A stretch of 64,000 nucleotides of DNA from Pelagihabitans sp963760375 (GCA_963760375.1 CAVXCS010000007.1:124001-188000); one strand, 5' to 3'. Numbered from the stretch's first letter, positions 1 through 9,473 are shown. A program made the numbers and translations. Notes: generated by a model from the sequence alone, not told the origin.

Positions 1-1
1 A

Positions 2-1414
2 AAACTTCAGGAACAACTTATCGTTTCACCGCCCCTCAAATACCTGCCCCAGATTACGCCACAGGGGGGAACGGCCAAGGTCATCGAAATAACATTGAAA
101 GATACCCTGCAAGAAAACACTACCTATACCCTGAATTTTGGGCAAAGCATCGTTGACAATAACGAAGGGAATCCGAACAGTTTTCTCACCTATGTATTTT
201 CCACCGGGAGCTATATCGATTCATTACAACTTCAAGGTGCGGTAAAAGATGCGTTCAACAAAACGCCCGATGATTTTATCAGTGTGATGTTGTATGGTAT
301 CGACAGCACCTACAATGACTCTACCGTTTATCGCCGACCCCCTAATTACATCACCAATACCCTCGACAGTGCCGTAATTTTCAGCTTGAAGAATATCAAG
401 GAAGGCAACTATGCGCTTTTTGCCATCAAAGATGTGGCGAAAAACAATGTTTTTGATCAGAACACAGATAAGATCGGATTTGTTGCAGATACCATTACCC
501 TACCAACCGATTCCATTTACCTGCTCAATTTATTCAAGGAAATTCCAAACTATACGGTTTCCGTTCCCAGTTTTGCCGCCATGAACAAAATTATTTTCGG
601 TTATTATGGCATAGGTGCGGACATAGAAATCAAGCCCCTTACCCCATTGCCCGACAGTGTGCGCACCATGGTGCTCAAAGAGCGGGACAAAGACAGCCTC
701 GACTTTTGGTTGACCCCTTTTGAAGCAGATTCCATTATTTTCACAGTGGCCAACGAAAAGCTAAAAATCATTGACACCTTCACGGTCAAAACAAGGAAAG
801 TAGGTGTCGATTCCTTAATCCTTACGCCCAATTTTCGAGGTGCTTACGGCTTTGGCGATCGATTTCATGTTACGGTGAACACCCCGATTACCCAAATGGA
901 TACCACAAAGTTCGAAATCATCAACAAAGATTCACTTGCGGTGCCTTTAGGGCTAACCCTCGACAGTCTGGACAATAAGATCGATTTTGATTTCGAAGTC
1001 GAACCCAATGAAAAATATAGTATTGGCCTATACCCCGGTGCCATCACCGATTTCTTCGGAGAGACCAACGATACCCTGTCCTATACACTGACGACCAAAA
1101 GTTTGGCCGATTACGGAAATTTAAGGATGGCCATTGTGGGCAAGGTCAGCTATCCTTTGATCGTACATCTGACCGACGAAAAGGGAAAGATCAAAAGGGA
1201 GATCATTGCCGAAGAATCGGAGGTTTTCGAATTCAATAGTTTAGAACCAGGGAAATATCTGGTTCGCGTGATTTTCGATACCAACGAAAACAAGAAATGG
1301 GATACGGGCAACTACCTCCAAAAGATGCAGCCCGAAAAGGTCAGCTATTACCCAAAAGTCATTGATATGAGAGCAAATTGGGAGGTAAACGAAACTTTTA
1401 CAATATTAGATTAA
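2..1414 (+). CDS. Ig-like domain surface protein, 3' part (start lies before the window)
   Basis: The reading frame is open to the left edge (first codon at base 2), so only the C-terminal 470 or so residues are present. The N-terminal part visible here reads like the end of a bacterial Ig-like (SbsA/Big_5 type) domain, with the phrase TLNFGQSIVDNNEGN followed by a beta-rich region containing GDRFHVTVNTPI. The C-terminal 90 residues (KGKIKREIIAEE, FNSLEPGKYLVRVIFDTNENKKWDTGNY) have the form of a carboxypeptidase-regulatory-like or SpaA-like beta-sandwich. Such proteins are usually exported lipoproteins of the Bacteroidota cell surface. Signal peptide and full domain count cannot be seen. The last 17 bases overlap the 3' end of the convergent nitrilase gene. 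A specific function is not known. Confidence 0.8.
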   Translation, partial: KLQEQLIVSPPLKYLPQITPQGGTAKVIEITLKDTLQENTTYTLNFGQSIVDNNEGNPNSFLTYVFSTGSYIDSLQLQGAVKDAFNKTPDDFISVMLYGIDSTYNDSTVYRRPPNYITNTLDSAVIFSLKNIKEGNYALFAIKDVAKNNVFDQNTDKIGFVADTITLPTDSIYLLNLFKEIPNYTVSVPSFAAMNKIIFGYYGIGADIEIKPLTPLPDSVRTMVLKERDKDSLDFWLTPFEADSIIFTVANEKLKIIDTFTVKTRKVGVDSLILTPNFRGAYGFGDRFHVTVNTPITQMDTTKFEIINKDSLAVPLGLTLDSLDNKIDFDFEVEPNEKYSIGLYPGAITDFFGETNDTLSYTLTTKSLADYGNLRMAIVGKVSYPLIVHLTDEKGKIKREIIAEESEVFEFNSLEPGKYLVRVIFDTNENKKWDTGNYLQKMQPEKVSYYPKVIDMRANWEVNETFTILD

Positions 1415-2174
1415 ATCGGTCCATGTCGTCCAGAAATTTGAGTTTGCCCCTGGTATTTTGAAGATGGTCCATACTGAGCTCCCCATAAAGAACTTCCTCT
1501 TTCTGTGAAAAAACCAAAGATTTTCCCAAGGCATCATAAATGGCCGAATGCCCGGGATACTGTAGTTTCACGCCGTCCGTGCCGATTCTGTTAACCCCGA
1601 TACAATAGCTCATATTCTCGATGGCTCGGGCTGCCAAAAGGATGTCCCAAGCGTGGATACGGGCTTTTGGCCAATTGGCAACATAAACCAAAACATCATA
1701 GTGCTCCACATTGCGCGCCCAGACAGGAAATCGAAGGTCATAACAGATCATCGGACAGATTTTGAAGCCCCTAAAATTGACCAATACTTTCTGTCGGCCC
1801 GACCCGTATACCTTGTTTTCACCGGCCAGGGTAAACGTATGTCGCTTGTCGTACTGTTCGAAACCCCCATTGGGTTTTACAAAAAAAAGTCGATTGGTGT
1901 ATTGCCCCATTTCAAAATAAGGAAGGCTCCCCATAATGGCCGCATTCTTCTGTTTCGCGACATCCTGCATCCAAGCCAAGGTCTTTTTACCTTCATCAAC
2001 GGGTATGTTTGCGGGCGACATGCTAAAACCGGTGGTAAACATTTCCGGCAAGACGATCAAATCGACCTCTTCCGAGATGCTGTCGATAATTTTTGCAAAA
2101 GCGTATCGGTTAGCCACTGGATCTTCCCATACCAACTGAAACTGGAGCAATGCCGTTTTTAATTTTTTATCCAT
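1398..2174 (-). CDS. nitrilase-family amidohydrolase, probable omega-amidase (YafV type)
   Basis: A 258-residue protein of the carbon-nitrogen hydrolase superfamily. The Glu-Lys-Cys triad is visible: E44 in LPEMFTTGF, K110 in YDKRHTF and C144 in PMICYDLRFP. The length and the sequence around the triad (MFTTGFSM, ICYDLRFPVW) match the YafV/Nit2-like branch, whose members hydrolyse 2-oxoglutaramate or 2-oxosuccinamate in the cytoplasm as part of amide-nitrogen salvage after glutamine transamination. No signal peptide. The 3' end overlaps the convergent Ig-like protein gene by 17 bases. The ankyrin gene lies 23 bases upstream in the same direction, so the two may be co-transcribed. The family assignment is sure; the exact substrate is inferred. 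Confidence 0.88.
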   Translation of the reverse strand: MDKKLKTALLQFQLVWEDPVANRYAFAKIIDSISEEVDLIVLPEMFTTGFSMSPANIPVDEGKKTLAWMQDVAKQKNAAIMGSLPYFEMGQYTNRLFFVKPNGGFEQYDKRHTFTLAGENKVYGSGRQKVLVNFRGFKICPMICYDLRFPVWARNVEHYDVLVYVANWPKARIHAWDILLAARAIENMSYCIGVNRIGTDGVKLQYPGHSAIYDALGKSLVFSQKEEVLYGELSMDHLQNTRGKLKFLDDMDRFNLIL

Positions 2175-2197
2175 GGGTTCCCCTAGATCATAGTTAT

Positions 2198-2680
2198 TTA
2201 ATGTTTGTGGTTTTCCAATAAATCGATCAATCCTGGAGTACCTTGCATTCTGGCATGATCCAGTGCCGAATTCCCCTTTGCGTCTTTGATTGAGATATCG
2301 GCGCCATGCTCGAGCAAGAGTTTGGCGATTTCAGGTTTGTTGAAAGTGACCGCATAGATCAAACAAGTGGCGCCCATCGCATTTCGATGGTTTACGTTTG
2401 CCCCCCGCCCGATCAAAGTTTTGGCCAGGGGTAGGTACCCTTTGAAACCTACGCCCATCAAGGCCGTATTCCCCGATGCATCCTCCGAATCAACCTCGGC
2501 TCCCTTATCCAACAAAAAATCGACCACCGCTTCCCGATCATAGTAAGCTGCCAGGATCAAGGGCGATGAGCCACGTTGATCGGTCGCCATAACCAATGCC
2601 GGATTTTTGGCGACCAAATCGCTAACATCGGCCAACTTTCCGCTGCGAACGGCATTTAATAAAATATCCAACTCTTCCAT
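2198..2680 (-). CDS. ankyrin repeat protein
   Basis: About 160 residues made almost wholly of ankyrin repeats: about four units can be followed, with the marks GSSPLILAAYYDREAVVDFL, GNTALMGVGFKGYLPLAKTL, GATCLIYAVTFNKPEIAKLL and GNSALDHARMQGTPGLIDLL. Ankyrin repeats bind other proteins; partner unknown. The frame is open back to 2755, but the extra 25 residues are unlike an ankyrin protein and the ATG at 2680 begins MEELDILLNAV, the usual opening helix, so this start was chosen. No signal peptide from this start, so probably cytoplasmic. It sits just upstream of the nitrilase gene. Small ankyrin proteins of this size are common in Flavobacteriaceae, often near catalase or other housekeeping genes. 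Confidence 0.8.
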   Translation of the reverse strand: MEELDILLNAVRSGKLADVSDLVAKNPALVMATDQRGSSPLILAAYYDREAVVDFLLDKGAEVDSEDASGNTALMGVGFKGYLPLAKTLIGRGANVNHRNAMGATCLIYAVTFNKPEIAKLLLEHGADISIKDAKGNSALDHARMQGTPGLIDLLENHKH

Positions 2681-3063
2681 GGATTTAAAAGTATAAAAAA
2701 AACAATCACCATACCTTGACATGAATACTGCCGAATGAAGTATCATGGTGGTCAACCGATTTTTTTATTCCACTTAAGAAATTTATTTCTTTACGGAAAG
2801 CCATAACATAGGGCACAATTTAGACTGGGTTGGGTAAAAAGAGTCTTTTGTTCCTTGGCAGTATCTAAGTCATCATGGGCCATCTTGGAGTAGATGACCG
2901 AGGAATACCAAAATGTACGCAGCTATGTGGAAGCGGTTTTCTAACTGTTGAAGGGAAAATAGTGTTGCCCAATTGGCCTATTGACGAAACGTTATTCAAA
3001 CAAAATTGGCGCTGAAAAGATTTCAATTTGGATAATGCCGTTAAATTATCCGGAAAATGGACC
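2681..3063. other. intergenic region without a recognised gene
   Basis: About 380 bases between the divergent ankyrin and membrane-protein genes. Stop codons are frequent in all frames and no conserved domain fragment, tRNA or clear terminator was seen. It must hold the promoter of the ankyrin gene; a T-rich stretch stands just upstream of 2680 on the minus strand. Confidence 0.4.
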
Positions 3064-3094
3064 TTTGAACTTATTACTTTTGATTGTACCTTTT
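3064..3094 (+). promoter_or_regulatory. predicted Bacteroidota promoter for the membrane protein gene
   Basis: TTTG at 3064-3067 is separated by 19 bases from TACCTTTT at 3087-3094, which fits the TTTG-N19-TAnnTTTG promoter used by the Bacteroidota primary sigma factor with one mismatch. Transcription would start near 3100, ahead of the ATG at 3159, which supports that start over the one at 3084. Confidence 0.4.
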
Positions 3095-3158
3095 CGGAAA
3101 AATCATGCTATGTTGGTTTGTGGCCAGCTGCAACCCCAACTTTCATTTTTTGAATATT

Positions 3159-4055
3159 ATGAAGGACTCTTTTAACGTTATTGACCGTTTGTACAGGCTT
3201 TTCCTTTCCGAAAAAACCAAACAGCGAAGTGAAAAGGTAATTATCTCCATTGCCATTGTCAGTTTTCTCTTGCACTTAGGGCTTATTTTGTTCAAGGATT
3301 TGATGCCCGGAGTTCTTAGGTTCGATTCTGAGCTTTTTAACAATCCCATTTCCGCAATCTATACCCCATTTTCCTTTATTTTGGTGTATGAAGTATACCT
3401 GCTGGTCTACTACCTCCCGAAGTCAATTTCCCTATATATCAGCAAACAATACGAAATCATTACCCTAGTTATCATCAGACGGATATTCAAGGACCTTTCC
3501 AATCTTGACCTTAATTCCAATTGGTTCGACAATAGCTATGATTTGCAACTTACATTCGATTTGGTGACGACCATCCTATTGTTCGGCCTGATTTTGCTCT
3601 TTAACAAACTGAATCAAAATCGGAAAAAGGTCCGTGCTACGGTTGATGAGCCAGCCGAATCCTTGGTCCGTTTGATCCGAAGGAAAAAAATTCTCGCCGT
3701 ACTTTTGGTCCCTGTCTTCATGGCCCTGGCCATCTATAGTTTTGGTACTTGGATGGCCGATATCATGGGGGCAACCATTGGAAGCATCGCCTCTATTGGG
3801 GACATCAACCAAATTTTCTTCAATGAGTTCTTCACCATCCTTATTTTGGCAGATGTACTTTTGCTTTTGTTTTCCTTCTTTCACACAGACCAGTTCAATG
3901 CGGTAATCCGTAATTCGGGCTTTATCATTTCAACCATCCTGATCAGGCTATCCTTCAGTACCACAGGATTTATCAACGACCTGCTGGTCGTTGTGGCGGT
4001 TACCTTTGGCGTGCTCATCCTATGGTTGAACAACAAATACTACGCCTTGGAATAA
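3159..4055 (+). CDS. multi-pass membrane protein of unknown function
   Basis: A 298-residue protein with about six or seven hydrophobic segments, for example ISIAIVSFLLHLGLILF near residue 25, a long pair around residues 60-110, and VVAVTFGVLILW at the C-terminus. A charged loop (KLNQNRKKVRATVDEPAES) divides the protein after the third segment. I recognise no family motif. The start at 3159 (MKDSFNVIDRLYRLF) was preferred to an in-frame ATG at 3084 because a promoter-like sequence overlaps that earlier start. Convergent with the DUF5689 lipoprotein gene, 26 bases away; likely a single-gene transcription unit. It could be a transport or stress-related inner-membrane protein, but nothing in the sequence decides this. 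Confidence 0.72.
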   Translation: MKDSFNVIDRLYRLFLSEKTKQRSEKVIISIAIVSFLLHLGLILFKDLMPGVLRFDSELFNNPISAIYTPFSFILVYEVYLLVYYLPKSISLYISKQYEIITLVIIRRIFKDLSNLDLNSNWFDNSYDLQLTFDLVTTILLFGLILLFNKLNQNRKKVRATVDEPAESLVRLIRRKKILAVLLVPVFMALAIYSFGTWMADIMGATIGSIASIGDINQIFFNEFFTILILADVLLLLFSFFHTDQFNAVIRNSGFIISTILIRLSFSTTGFINDLLVVVAVTFGVLILWLNNKYYALE

Positions 4056-4081
4056 AGGACTGTTCCATTTTTATCAATAGA

Positions 4082-5455
4082 TCAAGGACTGTTGTGGATA
4101 CCCGGAGTAAAATCTTCCGGGGCATTTTGTGGACTGTTGATGGTGCCTTCGGCCCCGGTATCATTATAAATGGTCCATTCAGAAAAGTTGAACACCGGAT
4201 TCGCTTTTTGTATTTCAGGTTTTCGAATGGCCCTACCATCTTCAAATTCATGTTCGGTACCGCTCCCATCTTCGCCTATGACCCCAAATAAATCGATGGT
4301 CTTGCCGAAAGGATCTACCAATTCCAGATTGTCGTCACCATTGGAATCGGCAGCGGTATTGGTGCCCACGGCCATATCTGGCACAAAACCGTAAACCGAT
4401 TCAAAACCGATCGCATTCGGCGAAATGGTCAGCGTACCGCCCGGCCCGATGGCAAAGTCCGTCAGGTCGATCGTCGAGCTTACTTCCGTATTTTCATTGG
4501 TGTATCGCCTTAAGCGCCAACCATTGAGATTCAATATAGTGTCGCCCGCATTGTAGAGTTCCACAAAACGGGCATCAGGATTGTTGTTAGGGTCGGCCAA
4601 CTCGGAAATAAAAATCTCGGACGACGTAAATTCATCGATAACATCTTCACAGCGCCCGTTGGTAAATCGAATATCGTTCAAATCGCGAATTACCAAATAG
4701 TAGTTGCTGTTATCCTTTTGAAGTATCCCGCTAATGGTCCCCTTTCCTTCAGGCAAAGGCAGCGCTTGAAAGTCGGCATATCCGCTGTTCAAAAGAGCAA
4801 TTTCATTATCGTTGCAATCGTTTAACCGGCGAAGGGTTTCCACTTTTTCCACGGCAAAAGGCATTCCCAATTCCGCTGCGACCACTTCAACATCCTTTAA
4901 GACCACCAGCGTATTCAAGGACGATTCCTTGAGGCTGTCGATTTCAAGCTGTTGGGGCACAACTACCGAACCTTGTTCACAGGCCAACACCAAATGCTCT
5001 TTTAAAACGGTATAGGGCAAACGGCCGACCGAAAGGTTTCCAAAGGAATTAAAAGTACCCCCAAGTTTGAAGTTGCCCTTGCTTTTTCCCAGATAGAGTC
5101 CCTTTAATTTGATGTATATTTTGCTGCCCAACGGATACCACAAATGGGAATCGCGCAGTTCGATTTCAATTTGCAGGCCCTCGGAAGGGGCTTTTGGCCT
5201 ATCCTGAAAATGGAGTACGTTAAAAAAATTACCCGCTGCATCCGAAGAAACCACATATCCCTCAATTACCAGGTCGTCCTGTATTTGAACGGTTTGGTTA
5301 CCGTATAGTTGCTTTAACTCACTATAGGATACATTCGCGATAAGATTCGAATCACAACCAAGCTCAGGCGGGCCGAACTGTCGGTCTTTCACACAGCTCG
5401 CGAGGCCTATCACCAAAAGAAGGCAGAGCGGCATTCCACTATAGGAAATCTTCAT
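4082..5455 (-). CDS. DUF5689 and lamin-tail domain lipoprotein
   Basis: About 457 residues. The N-terminus (MKISYSGMPLCLLLVIGLASC) is a lipoprotein signal with the lipobox LASC; the frame runs upstream to 5503, but this start gives a normal-length signal. Residues about 30-250 form a DUF5689 region, an OB-fold-like domain (DDLVIEGYVVSSDAAGNFFN). The C-terminal 150 residues are a lamin-tail domain (FISELADPNNNPDARFVELY, LNLNGWRLRRYT). DUF5689 proteins are characteristically encoded next to a TonB receptor and a secreted endonuclease/exonuclease/phosphatase, as here, so this is likely the surface partner of the receptor directly upstream (58 bases between that stop and this start). Binding of nucleic acid or phosphoesters is an inference from context. 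Confidence 0.82.
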   Translation of the reverse strand: MKISYSGMPLCLLLVIGLASCVKDRQFGPPELGCDSNLIANVSYSELKQLYGNQTVQIQDDLVIEGYVVSSDAAGNFFNVLHFQDRPKAPSEGLQIEIELRDSHLWYPLGSKIYIKLKGLYLGKSKGNFKLGGTFNSFGNLSVGRLPYTVLKEHLVLACEQGSVVVPQQLEIDSLKESSLNTLVVLKDVEVVAAELGMPFAVEKVETLRRLNDCNDNEIALLNSGYADFQALPLPEGKGTISGILQKDNSNYYLVIRDLNDIRFTNGRCEDVIDEFTSSEIFISELADPNNNPDARFVELYNAGDTILNLNGWRLRRYTNENTEVSSTIDLTDFAIGPGGTLTISPNAIGFESVYGFVPDMAVGTNTAADSNGDDNLELVDPFGKTIDLFGVIGEDGSGTEHEFEDGRAIRKPEIQKANPVFNFSEWTIYNDTGAEGTINSPQNAPEDFTPGIHNSP

Positions 5456-5513
5456 TATCGTCATGACGATCCGCTTATGAAATAGTTGTGGTTGCATGTG
5501 CAAAAAAATCCAA

Positions 5514-8258
5514 TTAAAAACTCAATGAGAGGTTCAAAAAATAGGTGCGCCCAAAACCATACCAATACTTAGGGGCAAAAGAGGGGCTGCCACTCAAATT
5601 GTCCCGGCTCAACTGCCCAAAATTTCCGTTTCTGCTCTGTTCATAGCCCCCGGTCTTGAAAACCGTATCGAAAAGGTTGTTTATACTTATGAACAGACTG
5701 ATGTACTTTCCTTTTTTCAACCACGATTTACCTCCGACCAGATTCAGGAGATAAAAATCGTCCAGTGCCCTTTGAGAAAGGAGATTCCGCACATTTGTCG
5801 TTGTGGCATCCGGGAAAGGTGCCCCGGTTTCGGGATCCAATAAAAAACTTTGCGTTCTGGTAATGGCCGAAATGCCAGTATAGTTGTCCGCCAAATAATT
5901 CGCCGTCCCGCCGACCCACCAGTATTTTGGATCGCGATATTCCCAGCCAATCGAATAGGCTTTTTGTGGGCCTTGCGCAAGTTTATGATCTTTGAGCTCG
6001 GCCAGCCCAAGGTCAATATTTCCCCCCGGATCTATAATGGTCTCCACTGCTCCGGCAGTATCGAAATTGATGGTGACATTGGGATCACTGGCATACAGAT
6101 ATTTGCCAATCGCGCCTACCAGCGAGAGTTTTACGCTTGGTGATATTTGGTATTCCAAACCCAACTCGATGCCCAGGTGCAGCTTGTCAAGACCGGTCAA
6201 CACTTCCTGCACAAAATCGGATCCCACGCCAGAATCCACAAAAAAGAAGTTGATATCGGTCAAATTCTGGAATCGTGTAAAGAAGCCTGTGGCACGGCCG
6301 GTGAGATTCGGCAATCTTAGAAAATAGTTCAGATCAACGGAAGTTATTTTCTCGCTCTTCAGTTCGGGGACCACCTGGTTGTTCTCCCGTGGATTGATGA
6401 AGCTGTTCTGTAATACGGGGGCTTGGGAAAGCTGGGCCACATGGGCGACAATACGATGCCTTCCCGTAATTTGATTGCTTAATCCCCCTTTGATCCCAAA
6501 ATTTGGAAAGGACAGTACTTCACTTTTTCCAAGGGAATTTTCCAAAAAACGCCCATTTTGGAAAATGCCTTCCCGCTGATAATTCTGTATTGTATAATTC
6601 CCAGCGACGAAACCAGTCCACTTTTTATAGTGCCAACGCATTTGAAGGAAGGCCTCGTATCGTGTGGCATCGATTTTATAGCGGTAGTTAAAAATCGACC
6701 CCTCATAGACGTTCCCATCCGAATTCAGGTCGTTTCTGGTTTTTGAAAATGGATCGATATCTTCATGGACCTCGGCACCCAATAAATCGATTATTCTGGC
6801 ATAATTGTCAAATTTGGAACGGCTGTGGGCCAATCCAAAATCGATTTGGAATCCGTTTTCGCTCGAATAATTTCCTGTGGTATTCAAAGAGAACCTACCA
6901 CCATCGTTCACATCTTCATAAAACACATAGGCCGTCCCGTTCTTATTGGCCAGATAAAAATCCGACCATTGCATCTGGGGATTGCCGATGAAACCTTCCT
7001 TGGCCGCCAAGGCGCTCAAGAAATTCGCTCCTATGGGGCTATTGAGATAGAAACTCGGCAGGTATCTATAATACGACGGGTCTGGATTTGGGGCGTTGTA
7101 ATAACCCAATCGACTTCTGGCTTCCGATCCGAATTGGTACGCCATTCCGGTGTTCAAATTAAACCTCCCCGAGTTATAAATATGGTTCACCAAGAAAAGG
7201 GGTTCCGCAATTTTACGTTCCCGAGAATTTCGTATCTCGCCATTTTGGTACCCCCAATAGGGGTTGTACCGATTGCCGACCAATTCAAAAACTTCTTCGG
7301 TTATGGCCGAAGAACGACCCCGTCTGTTGACGGCAAACAACCCCAAGGCCTGAATACTGTTTCTTTTATCCGGATGAAATTCAATTGCCCCTAAAAAGGA
7401 AAAGGCATCGTACAAGGTTCCATTGATGTACCCCTCTTTCGCCCAACGCCGGGAGGCCGAGAACAGTGTGCCCAAACCATTTTTTTTGATGCCGGAATTA
7501 TAGGTCGCCATCAATCTGCCCGAATAGGTTCTGTTGGAAGCCGCGGCAGATATCCTAATCCCGGGCCTCAGGGCAGATGGCCTTATTTCGAGGTTGGTCG
7601 TTCCCAAAATCCCCCCAAAGGAAAAATCCGAGGCCTCCATGCCATTGGTGAATTGTTGGTTCCGCGTCACGTCATTGAGTCCGCCCCAGTGGTTCCATTG
7701 GGGCCTTCCATCGATGGGCCGGTTCATCGCTATTCCGTTGATGGATACCCTGCCATATTGGGCATCGTAACCCCTCACCCTAAAAAAGGCCTGTCCGAAG
7801 TCGAATGCGGCCCTGTTCAAAAAAAGATCCCGGGAAGCCTGCAAAATACCCGTTGACGAAGCCGCGACATCATCGTCAAAAAGTTCGGCATCCGTCAGGC
7901 TGATCAAATTATCGGTTTTCTCCATGGTGATGTCCTTCTCAAGGAACAGTACCCCAAGATCTAAAGTGCCTCCTTCCAATTGCAATGGGATGCGCATATC
8001 ATTAAAATCCGGGACGGATATGAGCAATATCGAGGGGCCCTGGATCGATGTGGTCAATTGAAACGTTCCCCCGTCAGAAATTATTTGCATAATCGAAGTA
8101 CCTTCGAGCATCACCCGGCCTTTTTCGATGAAGCGCTTCGATTGACGATCCATGACCATACCAACCACTTTGGTCAATTGCTGCGCCTTGAGGGAAAAAC
8201 CCATCAGGAGCATCGTATATGCCATCAATAAAAATTCCATCATTCTTGTCTTAATCAT
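5514..8258 (-). CDS. TonB-dependent outer membrane receptor (DUF5689-associated)
   Basis: A 914-residue receptor. A signal peptide ends about residue 25 (LLMGFSLKAQ), followed by a carboxypeptidase-regulatory-like domain (VVGMVMDRQSKRFIEKGRVM), a plug domain (FRVRGYDAQYGRVSINGIAM near residue 165) and a long beta-barrel ending in the aromatic NLSLSF, the usual signal for barrel insertion. Such receptors import large substrates across the outer membrane with energy from TonB-ExbBD. The next gene on the strand is the DUF5689/lamin-tail lipoprotein, and a secreted nuclease or phosphatase is divergent on the other side: a typical scavenging arrangement. The substrate is probably nucleic acid-derived or a phosphoester; this is inferred from the neighbours only. 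Confidence 0.88.
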   Translation of the reverse strand: MIKTRMMEFLLMAYTMLLMGFSLKAQQLTKVVGMVMDRQSKRFIEKGRVMLEGTSIMQIISDGGTFQLTTSIQGPSILLISVPDFNDMRIPLQLEGGTLDLGVLFLEKDITMEKTDNLISLTDAELFDDDVAASSTGILQASRDLFLNRAAFDFGQAFFRVRGYDAQYGRVSINGIAMNRPIDGRPQWNHWGGLNDVTRNQQFTNGMEASDFSFGGILGTTNLEIRPSALRPGIRISAAASNRTYSGRLMATYNSGIKKNGLGTLFSASRRWAKEGYINGTLYDAFSFLGAIEFHPDKRNSIQALGLFAVNRRGRSSAITEEVFELVGNRYNPYWGYQNGEIRNSRERKIAEPLFLVNHIYNSGRFNLNTGMAYQFGSEARSRLGYYNAPNPDPSYYRYLPSFYLNSPIGANFLSALAAKEGFIGNPQMQWSDFYLANKNGTAYVFYEDVNDGGRFSLNTTGNYSSENGFQIDFGLAHSRSKFDNYARIIDLLGAEVHEDIDPFSKTRNDLNSDGNVYEGSIFNYRYKIDATRYEAFLQMRWHYKKWTGFVAGNYTIQNYQREGIFQNGRFLENSLGKSEVLSFPNFGIKGGLSNQITGRHRIVAHVAQLSQAPVLQNSFINPRENNQVVPELKSEKITSVDLNYFLRLPNLTGRATGFFTRFQNLTDINFFFVDSGVGSDFVQEVLTGLDKLHLGIELGLEYQISPSVKLSLVGAIGKYLYASDPNVTINFDTAGAVETIIDPGGNIDLGLAELKDHKLAQGPQKAYSIGWEYRDPKYWWVGGTANYLADNYTGISAITRTQSFLLDPETGAPFPDATTTNVRNLLSQRALDDFYLLNLVGGKSWLKKGKYISLFISINNLFDTVFKTGGYEQSRNGNFGQLSRDNLSGSPSFAPKYWYGFGRTYFLNLSLSF

Positions 8259-8423
8259 TATTGAAGAAATAAGTGGCTGGACGGAACATCAATATGGGAG
8301 CCTACAAAAAGTAACTTCGGTTGCTCCGCTTGAGAATCCCATGTTCAATCCCGATTCAAAAATAAAAGCGGGCCCTGCACCATACATGCGGAATTGGATT
8401 ATAACTTCACGGCAATGTCGCCT

Positions 8424-9458
8424 ATGGGAAAACGTATATTCTTTTTAATGATCGGGATTGGCTGTTCTTATGCATTTTCCCAGAAACAGTATACCGTTCG
8501 CACCATTGCATTTTACAATGTGGAAAACCTTTTCGATACAGAAAACGACACGCTGACTTTTGACGATGACCGAACACCGGAAGGCAAAGATCAATGGACC
8601 AAGGAACGGTACCACGATAAAGTAGGGCATATAGCGAAGGTGCTTGCCAATATAGGGCGGGACCTGACCGGTACTTCGCCCGATCTTATAGGTTTATGTG
8701 AAGTGGAAAACAAACAGGTCATCGAAGATCTGATTTCCCATCCACAGTTAAAGCAAGGGAACTACGGTATCATCCATTTCGATTCCCCGGATGAACGCGG
8801 CATCGACGTGGCGCTCCTCTACAGGAACGAATCTTTTTTGCCCACCGCATTCGCCAGTAGGAGGCTGCTGTTGGTCGGATTGGAGGAAGAAAGAAACTAC
8901 ACCCGTGATCAGTTGGTAGTGAGTGGGCTATTGGATGATGACCCGGTTCACATCATCGTGAACCACTGGCCTTCAAGAAGTGGAGGGGAAGCATTGAGCC
9001 AACCCAACCGTATCGCGGCAGCGAGGTTGAACCGGCGAATCATCGATTCGATCCAAAGGATGGAAATAGGGGCCAAAATCATCGGTATGGGCGACCTGAA
9101 CGACGATCCCACCGATGCCAGTTTAAAAATGGTGTTGAAGACCAAAGGAGACCGTAATGATTTGGTTGCGGAAGATCTTTTCAACCCAATGGAAAAATTA
9201 TTTCGCAAGGGTATCGGGTCATTGGCCTATCGGGATAAATGGAACCTGTTCGACCAAATCTTCCTCACCGGCAATCTCATCCTTGCCGAAGGTGGGCAAC
9301 TTCGATTTTGGAAGGCAGGGGTATTCAAAGCCCCTTATTTGATTACCGCCAAAGGACCTTACAAGGGCTATCCCTTTCGAACTTATGCCGGAGGAAACTA
9401 TACCGGCGGATATAGTGATCATTTCCCCGTCTATGCTTATTTCCTGAAGGAAAAATAA
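8424..9458 (+). CDS. secreted endonuclease/exonuclease/phosphatase family protein
   Basis: 344 residues. The start at 8424 gives a clean signal peptide (MGKRIFFLMIGIGCSYAFSQ); an upstream in-frame ATG at 8394 would spoil it. The fold is that of the DNase I/exonuclease III/phosphatase superfamily: IAFYNVENLFDTEND at residues 28-42 (metal-binding Asn and Glu), LIGLCEVEN, the middle HWPSRSGG, GMGDLNDDP, and the C-terminal catalytic SDHFPVYAYF. Acting outside the inner membrane, it would cut DNA, RNA or phosphodiesters. It is divergent from the TonB receptor/DUF5689 pair, sharing a 165-base control region, which suggests the three work together to gain phosphorus or nucleosides from outside. Family sure, substrate not. 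Confidence 0.87.
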   Translation: MGKRIFFLMIGIGCSYAFSQKQYTVRTIAFYNVENLFDTENDTLTFDDDRTPEGKDQWTKERYHDKVGHIAKVLANIGRDLTGTSPDLIGLCEVENKQVIEDLISHPQLKQGNYGIIHFDSPDERGIDVALLYRNESFLPTAFASRRLLLVGLEEERNYTRDQLVVSGLLDDDPVHIIVNHWPSRSGGEALSQPNRIAAARLNRRIIDSIQRMEIGAKIIGMGDLNDDPTDASLKMVLKTKGDRNDLVAEDLFNPMEKLFRKGIGSLAYRDKWNLFDQIFLTGNLILAEGGQLRFWKAGVFKAPYLITAKGPYKGYPFRTYAGGNYTGGYSDHFPVYAYFLKEK

Positions 9459-9473
9459 AGGTCAATATGGGTT

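Noticed and set aside
2681..2755. Upstream extension of the ankyrin protein to the ATG at 2755
   Set aside because: The added 25 residues are Phe and Tyr rich with no helix like an ankyrin cap, and the sequence is T-rich as a promoter region would be.
4056..4160. GGACTGTT occurring three times near the end of the membrane protein gene
   Set aside because: The copies are irregularly spaced and two lie inside the coding sequence of the lipoprotein; likely chance.
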